Shown: positions 18,827 to 31,369, counted from the first letter of the stretch. The stretch is 64,000 nucleotides of DNA from Candidatus Gracilibacteria bacterium GN02-872 (GCA_003260325.1 MOLU01000005.1:1-64000); one strand, 5' to 3'. Made by a program: numbers and translations. The notes: generated by a model from the sequence alone, not told the origin.

Positions 18827-20057
18827 GCCAATTTTCATACAAACTCATATCTGTAAATTTCAGAGAAGGAGTTGTTTCTTGTATTTCTTGTTCTATCAAT
18901 TCCATCGTGATGACACTATTTTTTATAGTTTTTTTAACTTCGTTTATTTTTAAATCAGAATCGATTTTGTTTACAAGTTCTAAAATATTTTGGCTAGCTT
19001 TTCTTGCAACTTCATCACAAATATGCTCTATATCAGCAGAAACGTATCAATCAGTCAATTCTGCTAATTTATCAAAATCTAGCTTAGTTGTCGGTCTTTG
19101 CTTTTTTTTCAAATAAATTTCAAACAATTCTTTTCTTGCGATAAAATCTGGAGGTCAAATATAAATTTTTTTATCTAGTCTTCATGATCTCAAAATCGCG
19201 CTGTCCAAATGATCTGGTCTATTTGTAGCTGCAATTACTATCAAATTTGGAGCTTCTTCTTCAAGAGAATTAAACTCTTGTAAGAATTGAGAAATTTCTT
19301 CAGCTTTGTTATTGTCGATTTGACTTGTTCTTTTTGAAAGTAGGGAATCTATTTCATCTAAAAATAAAATAATTGGTCAGATTTTGCTTGCCTTTTTTGC
19401 TTCATTAAAAAATATTTTTATATTTTTTGAAGTTTCATGAATATAACTTGAACCAAATTCTCAAACTGATTTTTCTATAATTCAAGCTTCTAGTTCTTCA
19501 GCAAGTTTTTTTGTAATGAAACTTTTTCCTGTTCCTGGAGGTCAATAAAAAAGTAAACCTGTTGGAATTCAAACTTTAAATTTTTCAAAAGCATCGTGAA
19601 GCATTTTATAAAGTTCAAATTTTTTTTCATCTTTTTCTTTATCTTTTTCAAGATTTTGAACTAAAAATTTAAATTTTAAAGGTTTTATAAAATGTTCTCT
19701 CAATTCTTCTTTTAACTCACTCATCCCAGCAACTCCAGCAAATCACCAAGTTGCTTCATCTTTTTTGACTGGATACTTTATCTCGATTTTTGTAGAATTT
19801 TCTTCTCAAGAATTTTTTGTTTTTTTCTCTTCAGTTTCAGAATCTTGATTTTTGAAATCTTTTGATTTTAGGCTTTCTCAAACTTGTCTTGCTTCTGCTG
19901 TATCAAAATTTTTATTTAAAAAATCATTTAAATCAGAAGCTTGTTTTATGTTTTCATCTATTTTTTTCAATTCGCTTTCAAAATTTTCTAAATCAAATAA
20001 TTTTGGAGTTTGATTTTTGTTTGAAATATTATTAAAAAAATCGTCAAATGCTGTCAT
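18801..20057 (-). CDS. AAA+ ATPase (FtsH/proteasome-type AAA domain)
   Basis: A 418-residue soluble AAA ATPase. Residues 1-110 are an acidic, coiled region without a recognised domain. The AAA module then begins with WGFAGVAGMSELKEELREHFIKPLKF. Walker A is GPPGTGKS near residue 170, Walker B ILFLDEID near 228, with SRH IAATNRPDHLDSAILRSGRLDKKI. The lid helices follow and the protein ends in a short tail. There is no protease domain, so it probably remodels or unfolds partner proteins. It is the last gene of a telA / membrane protein / AAA operon, 10 bases after the preceding stop. Confidence 0.85.
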
Positions 20058-20067
20058 TTTTGTAAAA

Positions 20068-21304
20068 TTAAACTTTTAAATCTTTATTTATTTTAATTTT
20101 TTGTAAATAAAGAAAAATATTATTTTTTTGAGAATCTATTTGCTCTTTTTTCATTTCTAGTCTTTTGTTTGCAAGTTCTAGATGTCATTTTAGTTTTTCA
20201 TCATTTGAATTTTGTAAAGTTTCATTATTTTTTAGAATTTCATTTTTTATCAAATTTGCATTTTCTTCTAAAATATCATAAATTCCTTGCATAGGTTTAC
20301 TAAGCTGTTTATTTAGCCAATAATTGTATAAATTGTAATCAAAAATCTGATTATATTCAGAGTTTCTGATTTCTTCAACCAATTTCTGACTTTCATCAAA
20401 AGCTTTGTTTGCGATTTTATTTGTAGTTCAAAGTCATTTATTTATCTTTGTTAAACGTCACTCTGACCAATCATTTTCTTTGGCTTGTTCTAGTTCTTTA
20501 GAAAGAATTTGTTTGCTTTCCTTTAAATTTGAAGAATATTTTTTCTATATCTTTGAAATATTCATTTATAAGTAAAACTAGGTTTCATTTCCAAATCAAA
20601 TAACTTTTTATCAAAAAATTTATAAAAATTCAAAAAATCGCAGTTATAAAAATTCCAAAGAAATAAATTATTCCCATCGCAATAACAAAAGCGATGTAAA
20701 CTAGAAAAAGCATTATTTTGAAAGAGCCTTCTTTCCCATTGTTTCCAAATCAAGAATCTCTAAAAATCCAGCTTGCACCAGCAGAGAATTGACTAACAAG
20801 TTCAGAACTTAAAGACTTCTTTTTTTCTCAGAGATTTGATTTCAAAAATAATTCTTCTCAAAAAGATTTTCCCAAAATTGCGCTTTGTTTATCTAATTCA
20901 ATTAAGTATTTGTCTTTTATTTTTCAGATTTTTTTATTTACAGAAAAATATTTATTTGTAATTATTACATTGCTTATTTTTGAAGCTTGTATTGATTTAT
21001 AAATTGACAAAATTGTTACATAAATTACCATCAAAATCGAAATAAATCCGATAAACAATATAACTCAAAAGATATTTCAAATTACAAATGAAAGAAAAGC
21101 TAAGATTATTCAAATTGGTCAAAATATTCGCATCATCCTCATAAAATCAATTTGGATGCTTGTTTTGACTTCTTGGTTGCTTATCCGTTCGTAAACATAA
21201 AATCATTTTTCTCAAACTTCATCTAAAATACTTTTAGGAATAGCTATAGCTTCGGTTTTTTCTGATTGTTTTATCTCTTCAAATTCTCTAGTTTTTGTTT
21301 TCAT
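20068..21304 (-). pseudogene. Membrane protein with helical C-terminus, frameshifted
   Basis: Two frames together make a protein of about 410 residues. Residues 1-260 carry an N-terminal soluble part, two membrane segments (about 60-100) and two more (about 190-235). At about 20541-20547 the frame must change: the first frame ends at a TAA at 20498, while the other runs on from YSSNLKESKQ to TAA 20068 as a long helical, coiled tail with no start codon of its own. A run of six As (GAAAAAATA on the minus strand) is one base too long, so an assembly error or recent mutation is likely. The telA neighbour suggests a role like XpaC-type proteins, but I do not recognise the family. Confidence 0.65.
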
Positions 21305-21313
21305 TTTTAAAAA

Positions 21314-22417
21314 TTATTTTTGGTTAATTTCGTTTTCTAGTTCGCTATAATCTTCTTTGTTTAGAGTTTTTATATTTTCAAGGTTTTGTTTTGCTTCTTC
21401 AAATAATTGTTGTTCTTTCTGAGCTTCCAACTTAACTTGTTCTCTGTAAGTTTCTATTTCATCAAAGTGATTTTTTAGTTTTGTAACATTTTCTATAAAT
21501 ACTGAAGTTGAAAGAACTGGTTTGCTTGACATTTCTTCTGATTTTTTACTTGATTCGATAGCTTTGTCAGTCAAAGTTGTACTCATTTTGTCAATAGTTT
21601 CTCACATAGTTTGCATTGCTCTCATAGACGCATCAATTGCTTTTTGGCTTGAAGTTTCTATTATTGCAGTTGAAAGTAAAGTTTTGAAAATAGGTCTACT
21701 GCTGTTCATCGCAAGAGAAAGCTTATTTGCTGAATCAAGTCTGATAAGAAGTCTTTTTCTAGCCATATCTAAATTTCAAATCAAAACAACCAAATTGCTT
21801 CTGAAATACTCAACATTTCTAATAAATAAAGTCAATTTTTCTTTTTCATTTTCATCTGTAGAATTGGCTAATCTTTCATTAAATTCTACTATTTTTCAGT
21901 CAATAAATTCTTTGTAAGTAACTATTTTTCATAGGTTTTTCTCTATTCCATCAAGAAATTTTTTTTGCATATCAATTGAAGTATTTATAGAATTGTAAGA
22001 TTGATCAAAACCAGAAAAAATTACTTCTATTTTTCAATTTATGTCTTTCATATTAAATCTAGCTTCATCTAGCTTTTCATCGATAGATTTTGCGATGCTT
22101 CCAATCAGAGGAATAGCTTTCATAGTTTTCATCAAAACTCAATCATTGTCAATTATGTCTTTATAAACGCTTTGAACTTCTCAATTCATTTTTGCTAGCT
22201 CATTACTTACGTCCATAATCGGATCTTTTTCGATTATTTTTGTAGTTTCTGAAATAATATTATCAATTGGAGCAGTGATTCTTTCTCAAACTGTTCTAAA
22301 ATCTTTTGCTTCAGCAAATACTTTTTCAACTTCAGCTTGTTCAGCTTCAGTTAAATTTTCTGTTTGAATTTGTGGTGTTGTTAAATCTTTTTCTTCTGTT
22401 TTTACTTGTGTAGACAT
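21314..22417 (-). CDS. TelA family protein (toxic anion resistance family)
   Basis: A 367-residue all-helical soluble protein of the TelA family, named after tellurite resistance, though its molecular role is not settled. Family patterns: GVLMKTMKAIPLIGSI, FDQSYNSINTSIDMQKKFL, IGNLDMARKRLLIRLDSANKLSLAMNSSRPIFKTLLSTAIIETSSQKAIDASM. These blocks are TelA-specific. The C-terminal third is a coiled coil. It is the first gene of a three-gene minus-strand operon with a membrane protein and an AAA ATPase, a combination that suggests membrane-associated remodelling. Confidence 0.88.
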
Positions 22418-22591
22418 ATTTTAAATAGTTAAATTTTAAAAGTGTTTATATTTTATCATTTTATTTGTATAAATCAACCTTTTTTGTTTTTGAAAATTTT
22501 GAAAAATATTTTTTAAATGTGTCAAGGTAAAATAAAAAAAATATTTGATTTATTGCTTATTCTATTTATGAAAATTTAAGCAAGATTTATA

Positions 22592-22631
22592 AAAAATAAT
22601 ATTTCCCAAAAAAGGAAATATTATTTTTTTT
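22592..22631 (+). terminator. Orphan terminator upstream of tex
   Basis: Strong hairpin AAAAATAATATTTCC/GGAAATATTATTTTT followed by eight Ts on the plus strand, in the gap between divergent telA and tex. No gene precedes it on the plus strand. It could end a small RNA or attenuate tex. Confidence 0.65.
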
Positions 22632-22700
22632 GCTTTTAAAGATTTGCAAACTTTGGCTTTTTTATTAAAATAGACTTAATTATTTTTTAAATATTTTTAA

Positions 22701-24815
22701 ATGACTGAATTTGTAATACAAGAACCAAAATATTTTGAAGAAATAGCTTCAGAACTAGGATTAACTTCGGGACAAGTAGAAGTTGTTTTGGAACTTATTG
22801 CAGAGTGAGCAACTGTTCCTTTTATTGCTCGTTATAGAAAAGAAAAAACAAAAAATTTAGATGAAGAACAAATTAGAAAAATAATTACATCAAAAACTAG
22901 AATAGAAAATCTTTATGAAGCTAAAAAAACTGCAATAAATTGAATCGTTGAGCAAGGAAAGATGACAGATGATTTATTTGAAAATATTTTAAAAGCACAG
23001 AGTTTAAAGGAAGTTGAAGATATTTATAAACCTTATAAATCAAAGAAAAAAACAAAAGCAATGATTGCAATCGAAAATGGCTTTCAAATTGTTGCTGATA
23101 AAATCAAGAAAAATATTGATATTTTGCCAGATGATGTTATTTTGAAAGATTTGTTGCAAAGTTTTTCTTACGAAGAAATTATTGAATGAAGTATAGAAAT
23201 TATTTGAGCTGAAATCTCTGCAAATGCTGATTTGAGAGCAGATTTAATCGAAACTTTAAAAAAGTATTGAGAAATAAATTCTAAATACAAAACTGAAAAA
23301 TCTTTGGAAAAATTGAATGAAAAAGATAAAAATCAAATTCCGAAGTTTGACCTTTATAATGACTATAATCTGAAAATTCGTTATATAAAGCCATACCAAA
23401 TTTTAGCTTTGAATCGTGGAGAAAATCTTTGAATTTTAAATGTAAAAATAGAAAAAACAGAAAAGACTTTTGAATGAATAGTTTTCCATTATGCAAGAAT
23501 TTTAAGAGTAAAATTGCCTTTTTTAAGCCAACTTGAAGAGTGATTTAAAAAATGATATGATGCACTTTTTTCTTCAGTTGAAAATGAATTGAGAAGCAAT
23601 TTATCTGAAGCTTGAGAGGATGATGCTATTTCGACATTTAAAGTAAATTTATCAAAATTGCTTTTAACAAAGCCAGAGTATGGAAAATCTATTTTAGCTA
23701 TTGATCCAGGATATGCAGCAGGGTGTAAAATTTGTATTTTAGATAATTTGGGGAATCCTCTTGTTTTTTCAAAAATATTTTTACATAAAGAAGAGTTAGC
23801 AAAAAACGAATTGTCAAATCTTTTAAAAAAATACGATGTTGATGTAATTATTGTCGGAAATGGAACTGGAAGTAAGGAAACTATTGCTCTTTTGTGATGA
23901 TTGACAACAAAAGATATTTTTATAGTGAATGAAAGTGGGGCTTCAGTGTACAGTGCCAGCAAAATCGCACAGGAAGAGTTTCCAGAGCTAGATTCGCTTG
24001 ATAGAGGAACAATTTCTCTTTGAAGAAGATTTATTGATCCACTTTCTGAACTTGTAAAAGTGCCAGTTGGTTCGATTTGAGTTGGGCTTTATCAGCACGA
24101 TGTGCAAGCTAAAAAACTAGAAGAGGAACTTGGAAATGTTGTAGAAGATGTTGTAAATGAAGTCTGAGTAAATGTTAACAATGCTTCAAGTTATGTTTTA
24201 AATTATATCTCTGGAATTGATAAAAGGCTTGCAAAAAAGATTTATAATAATCGTCCATACAAATCGAGGGAAGATTTGAAGAAACAAATGACAGAAAAAA
24301 CTTATGAGCAAGCAATTTGATTTTTGAGAATTCCTGAAAGTGAGGAAAAACTGGATAATACTGATATTCACCCTGAACAATATGATTTGGCAAAATTTGT
24401 AATTGCTGAATTTGATGGGGAAAATTTGCAAGAATTTTTTGATGAAAATTTTGAAAAATTAAAAAAATTGTATGATGATGTAAATATTTGAACATTAGAG
24501 TTTATTCTGGATTCTTATAAAAATGCTGGAATTGAAAAAAGGACAATTTCTACACATAAGAAAGCTATTGCTGGAGGATATGTGGATGCAAAAGAGTGAG
24601 ATATCGTTGAAGGAATCGTAAAAAATGTTGTTCCTTTTGGGGCTTTTGTTGATGTAGGTTTGAAACAAGATGGGTTGGTGCATATTTCTCAGATTTGAGA
24701 TAAATACGTGAAAGATGCAAAAGAAGTTTTTGAAGTTGGACAAGATGTGAGAGTAAAAATTCTTTGAATTGACGAAAAAACTTGAAGAATTAGTTTGGGG
24801 ATGAGAGGAGTGTAG
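22701..24815 (+). CDS. tex: Transcription accessory protein Tex
   Basis: A 704-residue nucleic-acid-binding protein that interacts with transcription complexes. Domain order is standard: N-terminal helical Tex region ([14 protein letters not shown] near residue 35, with a TGA glycine; DIYKPYK), YqgF-like RNase H fold ([29 protein letters not shown]), helix-hairpin-helix region ([23 protein letters not shown]), and a C-terminal S1 RNA-binding domain ([22 protein letters not shown]...[13 protein letters not shown]). Length is typical. The ATG follows an A/T leader without a Shine-Dalgarno. Confidence 0.96.
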
Positions 24816-24837
24816 TTTATTTTAATTTTTAAGAAAT

Positions 24838-25842
24838 ATGTTAAAAAAGTTACAAGAATCATTTTTATGAGAAGCTGAAAAGAGAATTGCAAATCCATTT
24901 ATATGATCTTTTATTATTGCTTGGATTTTTTGGAATTGGGATTTTATCTATGTATTTTTCTTTTTAGATCAACAATATGTTTCTCTGAAATATGAATTAG
25001 GTTCAACATTTTTTACAAAAGTTGAATATCTAAAAGCAAATGATTTGTATAATATTAATGATTTTGTTTGGAATCCACTTTGGTCAGGTTTGTTAGTATA
25101 TATAGGAATTGAGTGGGGAACTACTTTAATTAATATTTGAGTTGAATGGGTTAAAAATAAAATCTTAAAACTTGAAACTGTAACACTCAATGAATATCAA
25201 AAGATAAAGGAGAAAATTGTAGAAACAAATAAAACAAGAAGGGAAGAAAATTCAAGATACATAGAAGAAAATTTAAAATTAACAGAATCTTTAGATAATA
25301 TGAAAGATAGCATAAAAGAAGAAGCAAGCAATATAGCAAAAAAAGATATAGAAAAGAAGAATAATGAAATAAAAACATTACAAAAGGATATTGATAATAG
25401 AGATAAAAGATATGAACAATTACTTAAGGAAAAAGAGCAATTATTAAAAATTCAAGATGATTTATCAGAAAAAAATTATAATTTAGAATCAATTATAAAT
25501 GAAAAAAATGGAGAAATCGAACTTTTGAAGAATAAGGGTAAAAATAATTTTTCACTATTAAATGATGATTTTAAAAAAGATTATGATAATTTTAAAGCTA
25601 CAAAATATTTTAAAGAATTTGAAGACTTAATTAATGATTTAGGTGATTCTTTGTGAAGATATTTATCAAAATATTCAGTTATTCAGAAAAAATTTTTTGA
25701 AACAAGATGAATTATAGAATTAGAGGAAAATTATGATAATTATGGTAATTTAGAATATTACTATGTTTTTACTGAAAAATGAAATAAATTTGTTGAATAT
25801 TATTTAGATGATAGCAGTAAAGAATTTGATATTCCTTTTTAA
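24838..25842 (+). CDS. Membrane-anchored coiled-coil protein in restriction-modification island
   Basis: A 334-residue protein. Two hydrophobic segments (about residues 20-45 and 80-100) are followed by a long charged coiled coil (about 110-225, rich in Lys, Glu, Asn). A compact C-terminal domain ends with YYYVFTEKGNKFVEYYL, which looks like a small winged-helix wing. Gly codons include TGA. I do not recognise the family. It begins 22 bases after tex and opens an island of eight or more plus-strand genes that includes a type I restriction-modification system, so a sensing or defence role is a guess. Confidence 0.7.
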
Positions 25843-25898
25843 AATAATGTGTTATTTTTAATAAGCAAAAATTCAATTTAATAATTAATATCTAGAAT

Positions 25899-26636
25899 AT
25901 GAAGGAAAATTGATTAACATTTTCTGATGCTATAGAGCAAGTATTGCTACATAATGGATATTATGCTCCTCTTTCTATAATTTATAAAGAATTTGAAAAG
26001 TACAGACTAAAAACATGAAAAACACCAGACAAAACTATTCAGGAAAGAGTTCAGAGAGATAAAAGATTTACAAAAATTTGATATTGAGTGTATGCTTTAA
26101 CAGAGTATTTGCATTTATTGCCTCAAGAAAAGGAAGTAAAAACAAAAAAGCAAAAAACTGAAAGAATGCATTCAAGAATTCAGTGAATGCTTATTGAAAT
26201 TGGAAATATGGAAGGGTTTGATACATATACTCCTGATGTAAATGGTATTTTTGATAATAAAGAAATTGGTAAATTAACTACATTAAAGGAAATTCCCCCT
26301 TTTACATATGAAAGAATTATAAAAAATTCTATCAAATTTGTTGATGTTATTTGGTTTAATAAAAGATGATTCCCAGAAGTATTAATAGAAGTAGAAAACT
26401 TAACTGATTTTCGAGATTGATTTGTGAAAATGAATGAATTACAGGATTTTAAAACAAAATTTTTGTTTATTGCTCTTGATGAAAGAAGAGGAAAATTTGA
26501 TAAAGAGAAAGCCAAATCTGTCTTTGTAAATATTGCTCAAAGGTGTGAGTTCAGAAATTATGAAATAATAGAAAAATGGTATTTAAATAAAATGGAAGCA
26601 AAAAAGTTTGATATTTTTGAAAATTGATCTTTTTAA
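25899..26636 (+). CDS. HARE-HTH plus restriction-endonuclease-like protein
   Basis: A 245-residue protein. Residues ~6-66 (FSDAIEQVLLHNGYYAPLSI...GKTPDKTIQERVQRD...FTKIGYGVYAL) match the HARE-HTH domain, which is found fused to restriction endonucleases and chromatin proteins. Residues ~135-205 could be a PD-(D/E)xK-like core: IKFVDVIWFNKRGFPEVLIEVEN, where D and E-x-E take the places of D and E-x-K. It lies upstream of hsdR in the same direction. A nuclease that recognises modified DNA is plausible from the HARE-HTH fusion pattern. Cleavage is not proven by the motif, since the usual Lys is not obvious. Confidence 0.6.
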
Positions 26637-26789
26637 ACAAGAATATAGACGATTTAAGGCAGATAAAACAGAAAATAGAAATCATAAGAAACATAGTGTT
26701 ACTGAATATCTTCATTATGTTAAAGTAAAAAAATAAAAATTATTATAATTATTTTTTAGAATTAATTTTAAATTTTAACTATAAAAATT

Positions 26790-27605
26790 ATGTGAGTTAT
26801 TCACTGAGATGCTTTAGAAAATATTTTTTGAGATGATAACTGACATTCTCAAATATTATCCCATTTATCAAATTTTGAACTTGTGTGAGAATTTTATCTA
26901 AAAAATCAACAATGAATTATTTTGCAAAATAATTTTCAGGAAGTTGCTTTGAGGGGTATTCTGTCAAAACAAATTGAATCATATCAAGTTGAATCATTTT
27001 ATCCAACTTTTTCAACTTGACTTCATGTTCAAATAAAAATTTCTGAAGTAAGGGAGGATGAAAATGAACTTGAAGCATATATTGTTTGAGAAATTGTTAC
27101 TACTCACGAGATTAAAAGGGATATTTTATTTCTTGCTACAGACTATGTACTTAATAAAGAATTTTATAAGATTTGAAATACAATTGATATTTTGCTCGTT
27201 GCCACTCCTGTTACTTTTAAAATAGCACCAGAGTACTTTGAAGTAAATTATGATGAGGAAATGTTGGAAGCTCTAGGTATAGAAGCAAAATATGATGAAA
27301 ATGGGAATCTAGAACCAGTAAAATTTTATAATCATTCTCTAACTTATATTGTTCCAACGGAGAAATCAGATATTGTTTATGAATGTATGTTTGACATTAA
27401 AACTCTTGAAGAACTGACTATTGACACTATAAAAATTAAAAAACTGATTGTTTCTGCCGACCTTTGACGAGAAAATGATGATGATTCAAATATTATTACT
27501 TTTCCTGTATATCTGAATTCAGAAAAATTTTCTGATATTACATTAGAAACCTGAACAAAAATTCAATGATTTTTCGAGTTTCATGGATGTATTTATAAAG
27601 AATAA
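26790..27605 (+). CDS. Unknown protein upstream of hsdR
   Basis: A 271-residue acidic soluble protein, strand-rich by appearance, starting MGVIHGDALENIFGDD. There is no signal peptide or membrane segment. No motif is recognised. A central part (FKIAPEYFEVNYDEEMLEALGIEAKYDENG) is strongly acidic. Gly codons are mainly TGA, so it is native or long resident. It sits 73 bases before hsdR and may be transcribed with it. Acidic proteins inside restriction loci can be DNA mimics, but that is only a suggestion. Confidence 0.7.
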
Positions 27606-27678
27606 AAACTTTTAATCACTCTTGCTAAAAAATATTTTTTATGTAAAATTATAGAAAATATTTTTTTAACTTTATTAA

Positions 27679-30027
27679 ATGCACTTTTCCGAAGCTGACA
27701 CGAGACATAAATTTATAGATTCTCAATTGGAGAGAGATTGATGGCAAAAAAAACAAATAATTTGTGAATTTGATTTTACAGATGGGAGAAAACTTCCTGG
27801 AAACAAAAGATGAGAAAGGAAAAAAGCAGATTATATTCTTTCTTATAAATGAGTAAAACTGGCTATTATTGAAGCAAAAAAATATAGCAAAGAGCCTACA
27901 GAGTGACTTGAACAAGCAAAACAATATGCAAAAATTCTCAATATTCGTTTTGTTTTTTCTACAAATTGACAAAAAATTTACCAGTTTGATATGCAAACTG
28001 GTTTTTGAGGTTTTATAGAAAATTATCCAGAGCCTGAAAAACTCTATGAAATGGTATTTTGATCAGAAAATATTACAAAAAATATTTTGCTTCAACAAAA
28101 CTATCTTGTTTCAGACAAAAAACCTAGATATTACCAAGAAATAGCGATTCAAAAAACAATGGAGGCTATTGCTGAATTAAAAAATAGAATTTTGCTCAAT
28201 TTGGCTACAGGAACTGGAAAAACGGTGATTGCTTTTCAGATTTGTTACAAACTTTTTGAGGCAAAATGGTCGCTTGATGGAGTTGGGAAAAGAAGGCCAA
28301 AAATACTTTTTTTGGCTGATAGAAATGTGCTTGTAGATCAGGCTATGAACACATTTAATTATTTTGAAAAAGATTATAAAAAAATCAATTGAAAAGAAAT
28401 CAAAAAAAGATGAGGTGAAGTTCCAAAAAATGCCAATTTTTTCTTTGCGATTTATCAAGCTTTGACAGGGTGAAATATTTCTGAAGATGATTGACAAGAG
28501 GAAATTTTGGAAGAAAAATATTTTGAAAAGTATGAAAAAGACTTTTTTGATGCTATTATTATTGATGAATGTCATCGTGGTTGAGCTAAGGAGGATTGAA
28601 ATTGGGCTGAAATTTTGAAATATTTTGATAGTGCAGTACAAATTGGTATGACAGCTACACCAAAAAGGGAAGAAAATAGGGATACATACAAATATTTTTG
28701 AAATCCAGTCTATGAATATAGCCTTAAAGATTGAATCAATGATGGTTTTTTAACTCCTTTTAAAATCAAGAGAATTAAACTAAATATTGATGAATTTATT
28801 TTACAATCTTCTGATATTATTGTTTCTTGAGAAGCAAAGAAAAGTATATATGATGTCAAAGATATGGATAAAAATATTATTTTGGAGGAACGTTCAGAAC
28901 TTATTGCTGAAATGATTTTATCACAAATAAATACATTTGATAAAACAATTATTTTTTGTGTGGATCAAGTTCATGCACTTCGTATGAGAGATACTATTAA
29001 TAAGTATAAAACAGTTAAAGATCCAGATTACTGTGTTAGAGTAACAAGTGATGAATGAGAGATTGGAAGAAATTTTTTGGAAAGATTTCAGGATAATGAT
29101 TCAAATATTCCAGTTATTTTAACAAGCTCACAAATGCTGACAACAGGGGTTGACGCAAGGAATGTGAGAAACATTGTTTTGGTGAGAAATATCTGAAGTA
29201 TTGTAGAATATAAGCAGATAGTTGGTCGCTGAACTAGAGTTTTTGATGGAAAAGATTTTTTTACAATTTATGATTTTGTTGGTTCTTCTGTTCATTTTAT
29301 AGATGAAATTTGGGAATGACCAGCTGATAATATTGAAGAAATAGAAGAAAAAGATGCAAAAACAAGAAAAGAAAAAAATCAAAATTCTAATGAAAAAACA
29401 ACAATTAGAGATATTTTAAATGATAAACCAAAGGAAAAACTAGTAGTAATTTTGTGAAAAAATAGGGAAGTTAAGGTGATAGATGTTGAAACTTATTATA
29501 TGGATCCTGCTTCTTGAAAACTTCTTTCTACAGAAGATTTTTTGAAAAAACTTTTTTCCGAGTTGCCAAAACTTTATGAAAATGAGCATCAACTTCGTAT
29601 GACTTGGGCTGATCCTGATAAAAGAGAAGAATTGCTCAGAAAACTGGCTTCTTTGTGATTTGATGAAGAACAATTTGTGGCTTTAAAAAAGATGTTTTAT
29701 GCTGAAAAATCAGATATTTTTGATATTTTGTCATACATATCATATGAAACAGAAATAAAAAATCGCAAGCAAAGAAGTGTTTTTTGAAAGCATTTTGCTA
29801 GCAATTATGAAAATCCTGAAGCAAAAGAGTTTTTGGAATTTTTGACAGATTTGTATGAAAACAATGGGATTTTGGATTTTGCCAAAGAAAAGCTGGCTGC
29901 CAAAGTGGAGCTTTTTTGACACGGGACAACTATGGAAATAGCTGAGCAGTTTGGATGACCAAATGAGCTTGTGAAGGCTTATTATGGTATTCAAAAGGCT
30001 TTGTATGAGGTTGGAAGTGAGGTTTAG
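27679..30027 (+). CDS. hsdR: Type I restriction enzyme, R subunit
   Basis: A 782-residue motor/nuclease subunit of the EcoAI-like class. Residues ~1-110 hold the nuclease domain with ADYILSYKGVKLAIIEAKK, the D...E-x-K core. The helicase begins with Q-type RYYQEIAI and Walker A ATGTGKT near residue 176, motif II IDECH near 296, motif III GMTATP, and later SSQMLTTGVDARNVRNIVLVR and QIVGRGTR. The C-terminal domain (EEIEE.. to GSEV) contacts HsdM/HsdS. Complete length. It lies first, with hsdS and hsdM 1.5 kb downstream and three unknown genes in between. Confidence 0.95.
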
Positions 30028-30043
30028 TTTTTAAAGTAAAAAT

Positions 30044-30832
30044 ATGAAAGTAGTCATTTTGGTATTTGTACATATAGGATTTATAGTGTTTGTTATATAT
30101 TCAAATTGGAATGAACAAAAATGGTTTGATATGTTTATGTGAATTATGCCAATAATTAGTAGTTTATTTCTTTATATTAAAGAAAATATTTATAAATTTC
30201 AACAATGAATTAGTTATTTGTATAATAAATTTTGTCCTACTTTGTTTACTTGAAATATTACAATACGATTTCTATTTGATGAAGAAGATATACCAAATGT
30301 AGATCAAATGATATCTTTTATTAATCAACAATCAATTTTTGAAGTCAGAAAACCAAGTAATTCAATGGATTTGCAAATATCTGAACCATCAGCCATTGAA
30401 TCATTTAAGATATGACTAAAACAAGATTCACAATCATTACATTTTATTATTAATTTTGAAAAACAAACATTAATAAATATTTACAATAAATTGAATAGAA
30501 GTAATAGATTTTTAAAAATAATAAAAGATGAATATTATCCAAGTAATATACAGTATGAATTTAATTGATCTTCTGATTCTTACCACATAAATATGAATTT
30601 ATGGAGGTTGTTATCAGAGAAATATAAAACAAAATTGTCTATTTTTTCTACAACTGATAATATTCAAAGGCGTTGTGAAATAAGTGTTACTAAGAATATA
30701 CCTACAAATGAATTAAATTATACTCAGAATTTTTTTCAAAATGAGCAATTATACATACTAATGCATGATGATTATGAAAAATTTGCTGAAAGCTTGAATA
30801 GTTATATAAATTTATCTCTTAAAAACCTATAA
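30044..30832 (+). CDS. Membrane protein of unknown function between hsdR and hsdS
   Basis: A 262-residue protein with two N-terminal membrane segments (about residues 3-20 and 28-46) and a cytoplasmic domain of about 200 residues. The soluble part is rich in Asn, Ser and Gln and looks mixed alpha/beta. No motif is recognised. It starts 17 bases after the hsdR stop and ends 3 bases before the next start, so the three inserted genes form one unit with hsdR. Codon use matches the neighbours. Confidence 0.7.
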
Positions 30833-30835
30833 AAT

Positions 30836-31369
30836 ATGTCACAATCAACAGTAAGAACATATAGAATACGCTTATATACACCTAATCAAATAAATAATTT
30901 TGATGAAGTTTTTCTATCATCAAGGTTTTCACAAAATACCTTTACTTTAGAATATAAGCAACATAAAACTACTCTTACTAAAAAAAATAATCAAGATCTA
31001 TTGATTACACAGGATGATTATAAATGAAAATGAATGTTTATATATTGATGAAATCATAATATACATAAACAATGAGAAATTATTGTTGATGAAAATTTTT
31101 ATAATGAATATTTTATTCCTAACAATGTAAATTTTTTTGTTTTTCCTCAAGATAATATGTTTTTTTTACAAGGAAATAAAAATACTTCAAAACATTTTAT
31201 GAAATGATTTAAAGATATTTATTGATTTGAACCAATCACACCAACAGTAGATTTAAAGAAAATTTCAGAAAATGAAAATAACATAAAATGAGTTATTGTA
31301 AAACCATGAACACCAAATTGTGATACTTATTTTGATGGTGACAAGATGTACAATTGGATGAAAAAATAA
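30836..31369 (+). CDS. Unknown soluble protein, inserted gene 2
   Basis: A 177-residue protein that starts 4 bases after the preceding stop. It begins MSQSTVRTYRIRLYTPNQIN and has a strand-rich look: FTLEYKQHKTTLTKK, KGKGMFIYGGNHN, ISENENNIKGVIVKPGTPN. There are several TGA glycines. No family recognised. The last ~80 bases overlap a second frame (31288-31566) that could be a separate gene or the continuation of this one after a frameshift; the ending ...CDTYFDGDKMYNWMKK reads naturally, so I keep it as a complete gene. Confidence 0.6.
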
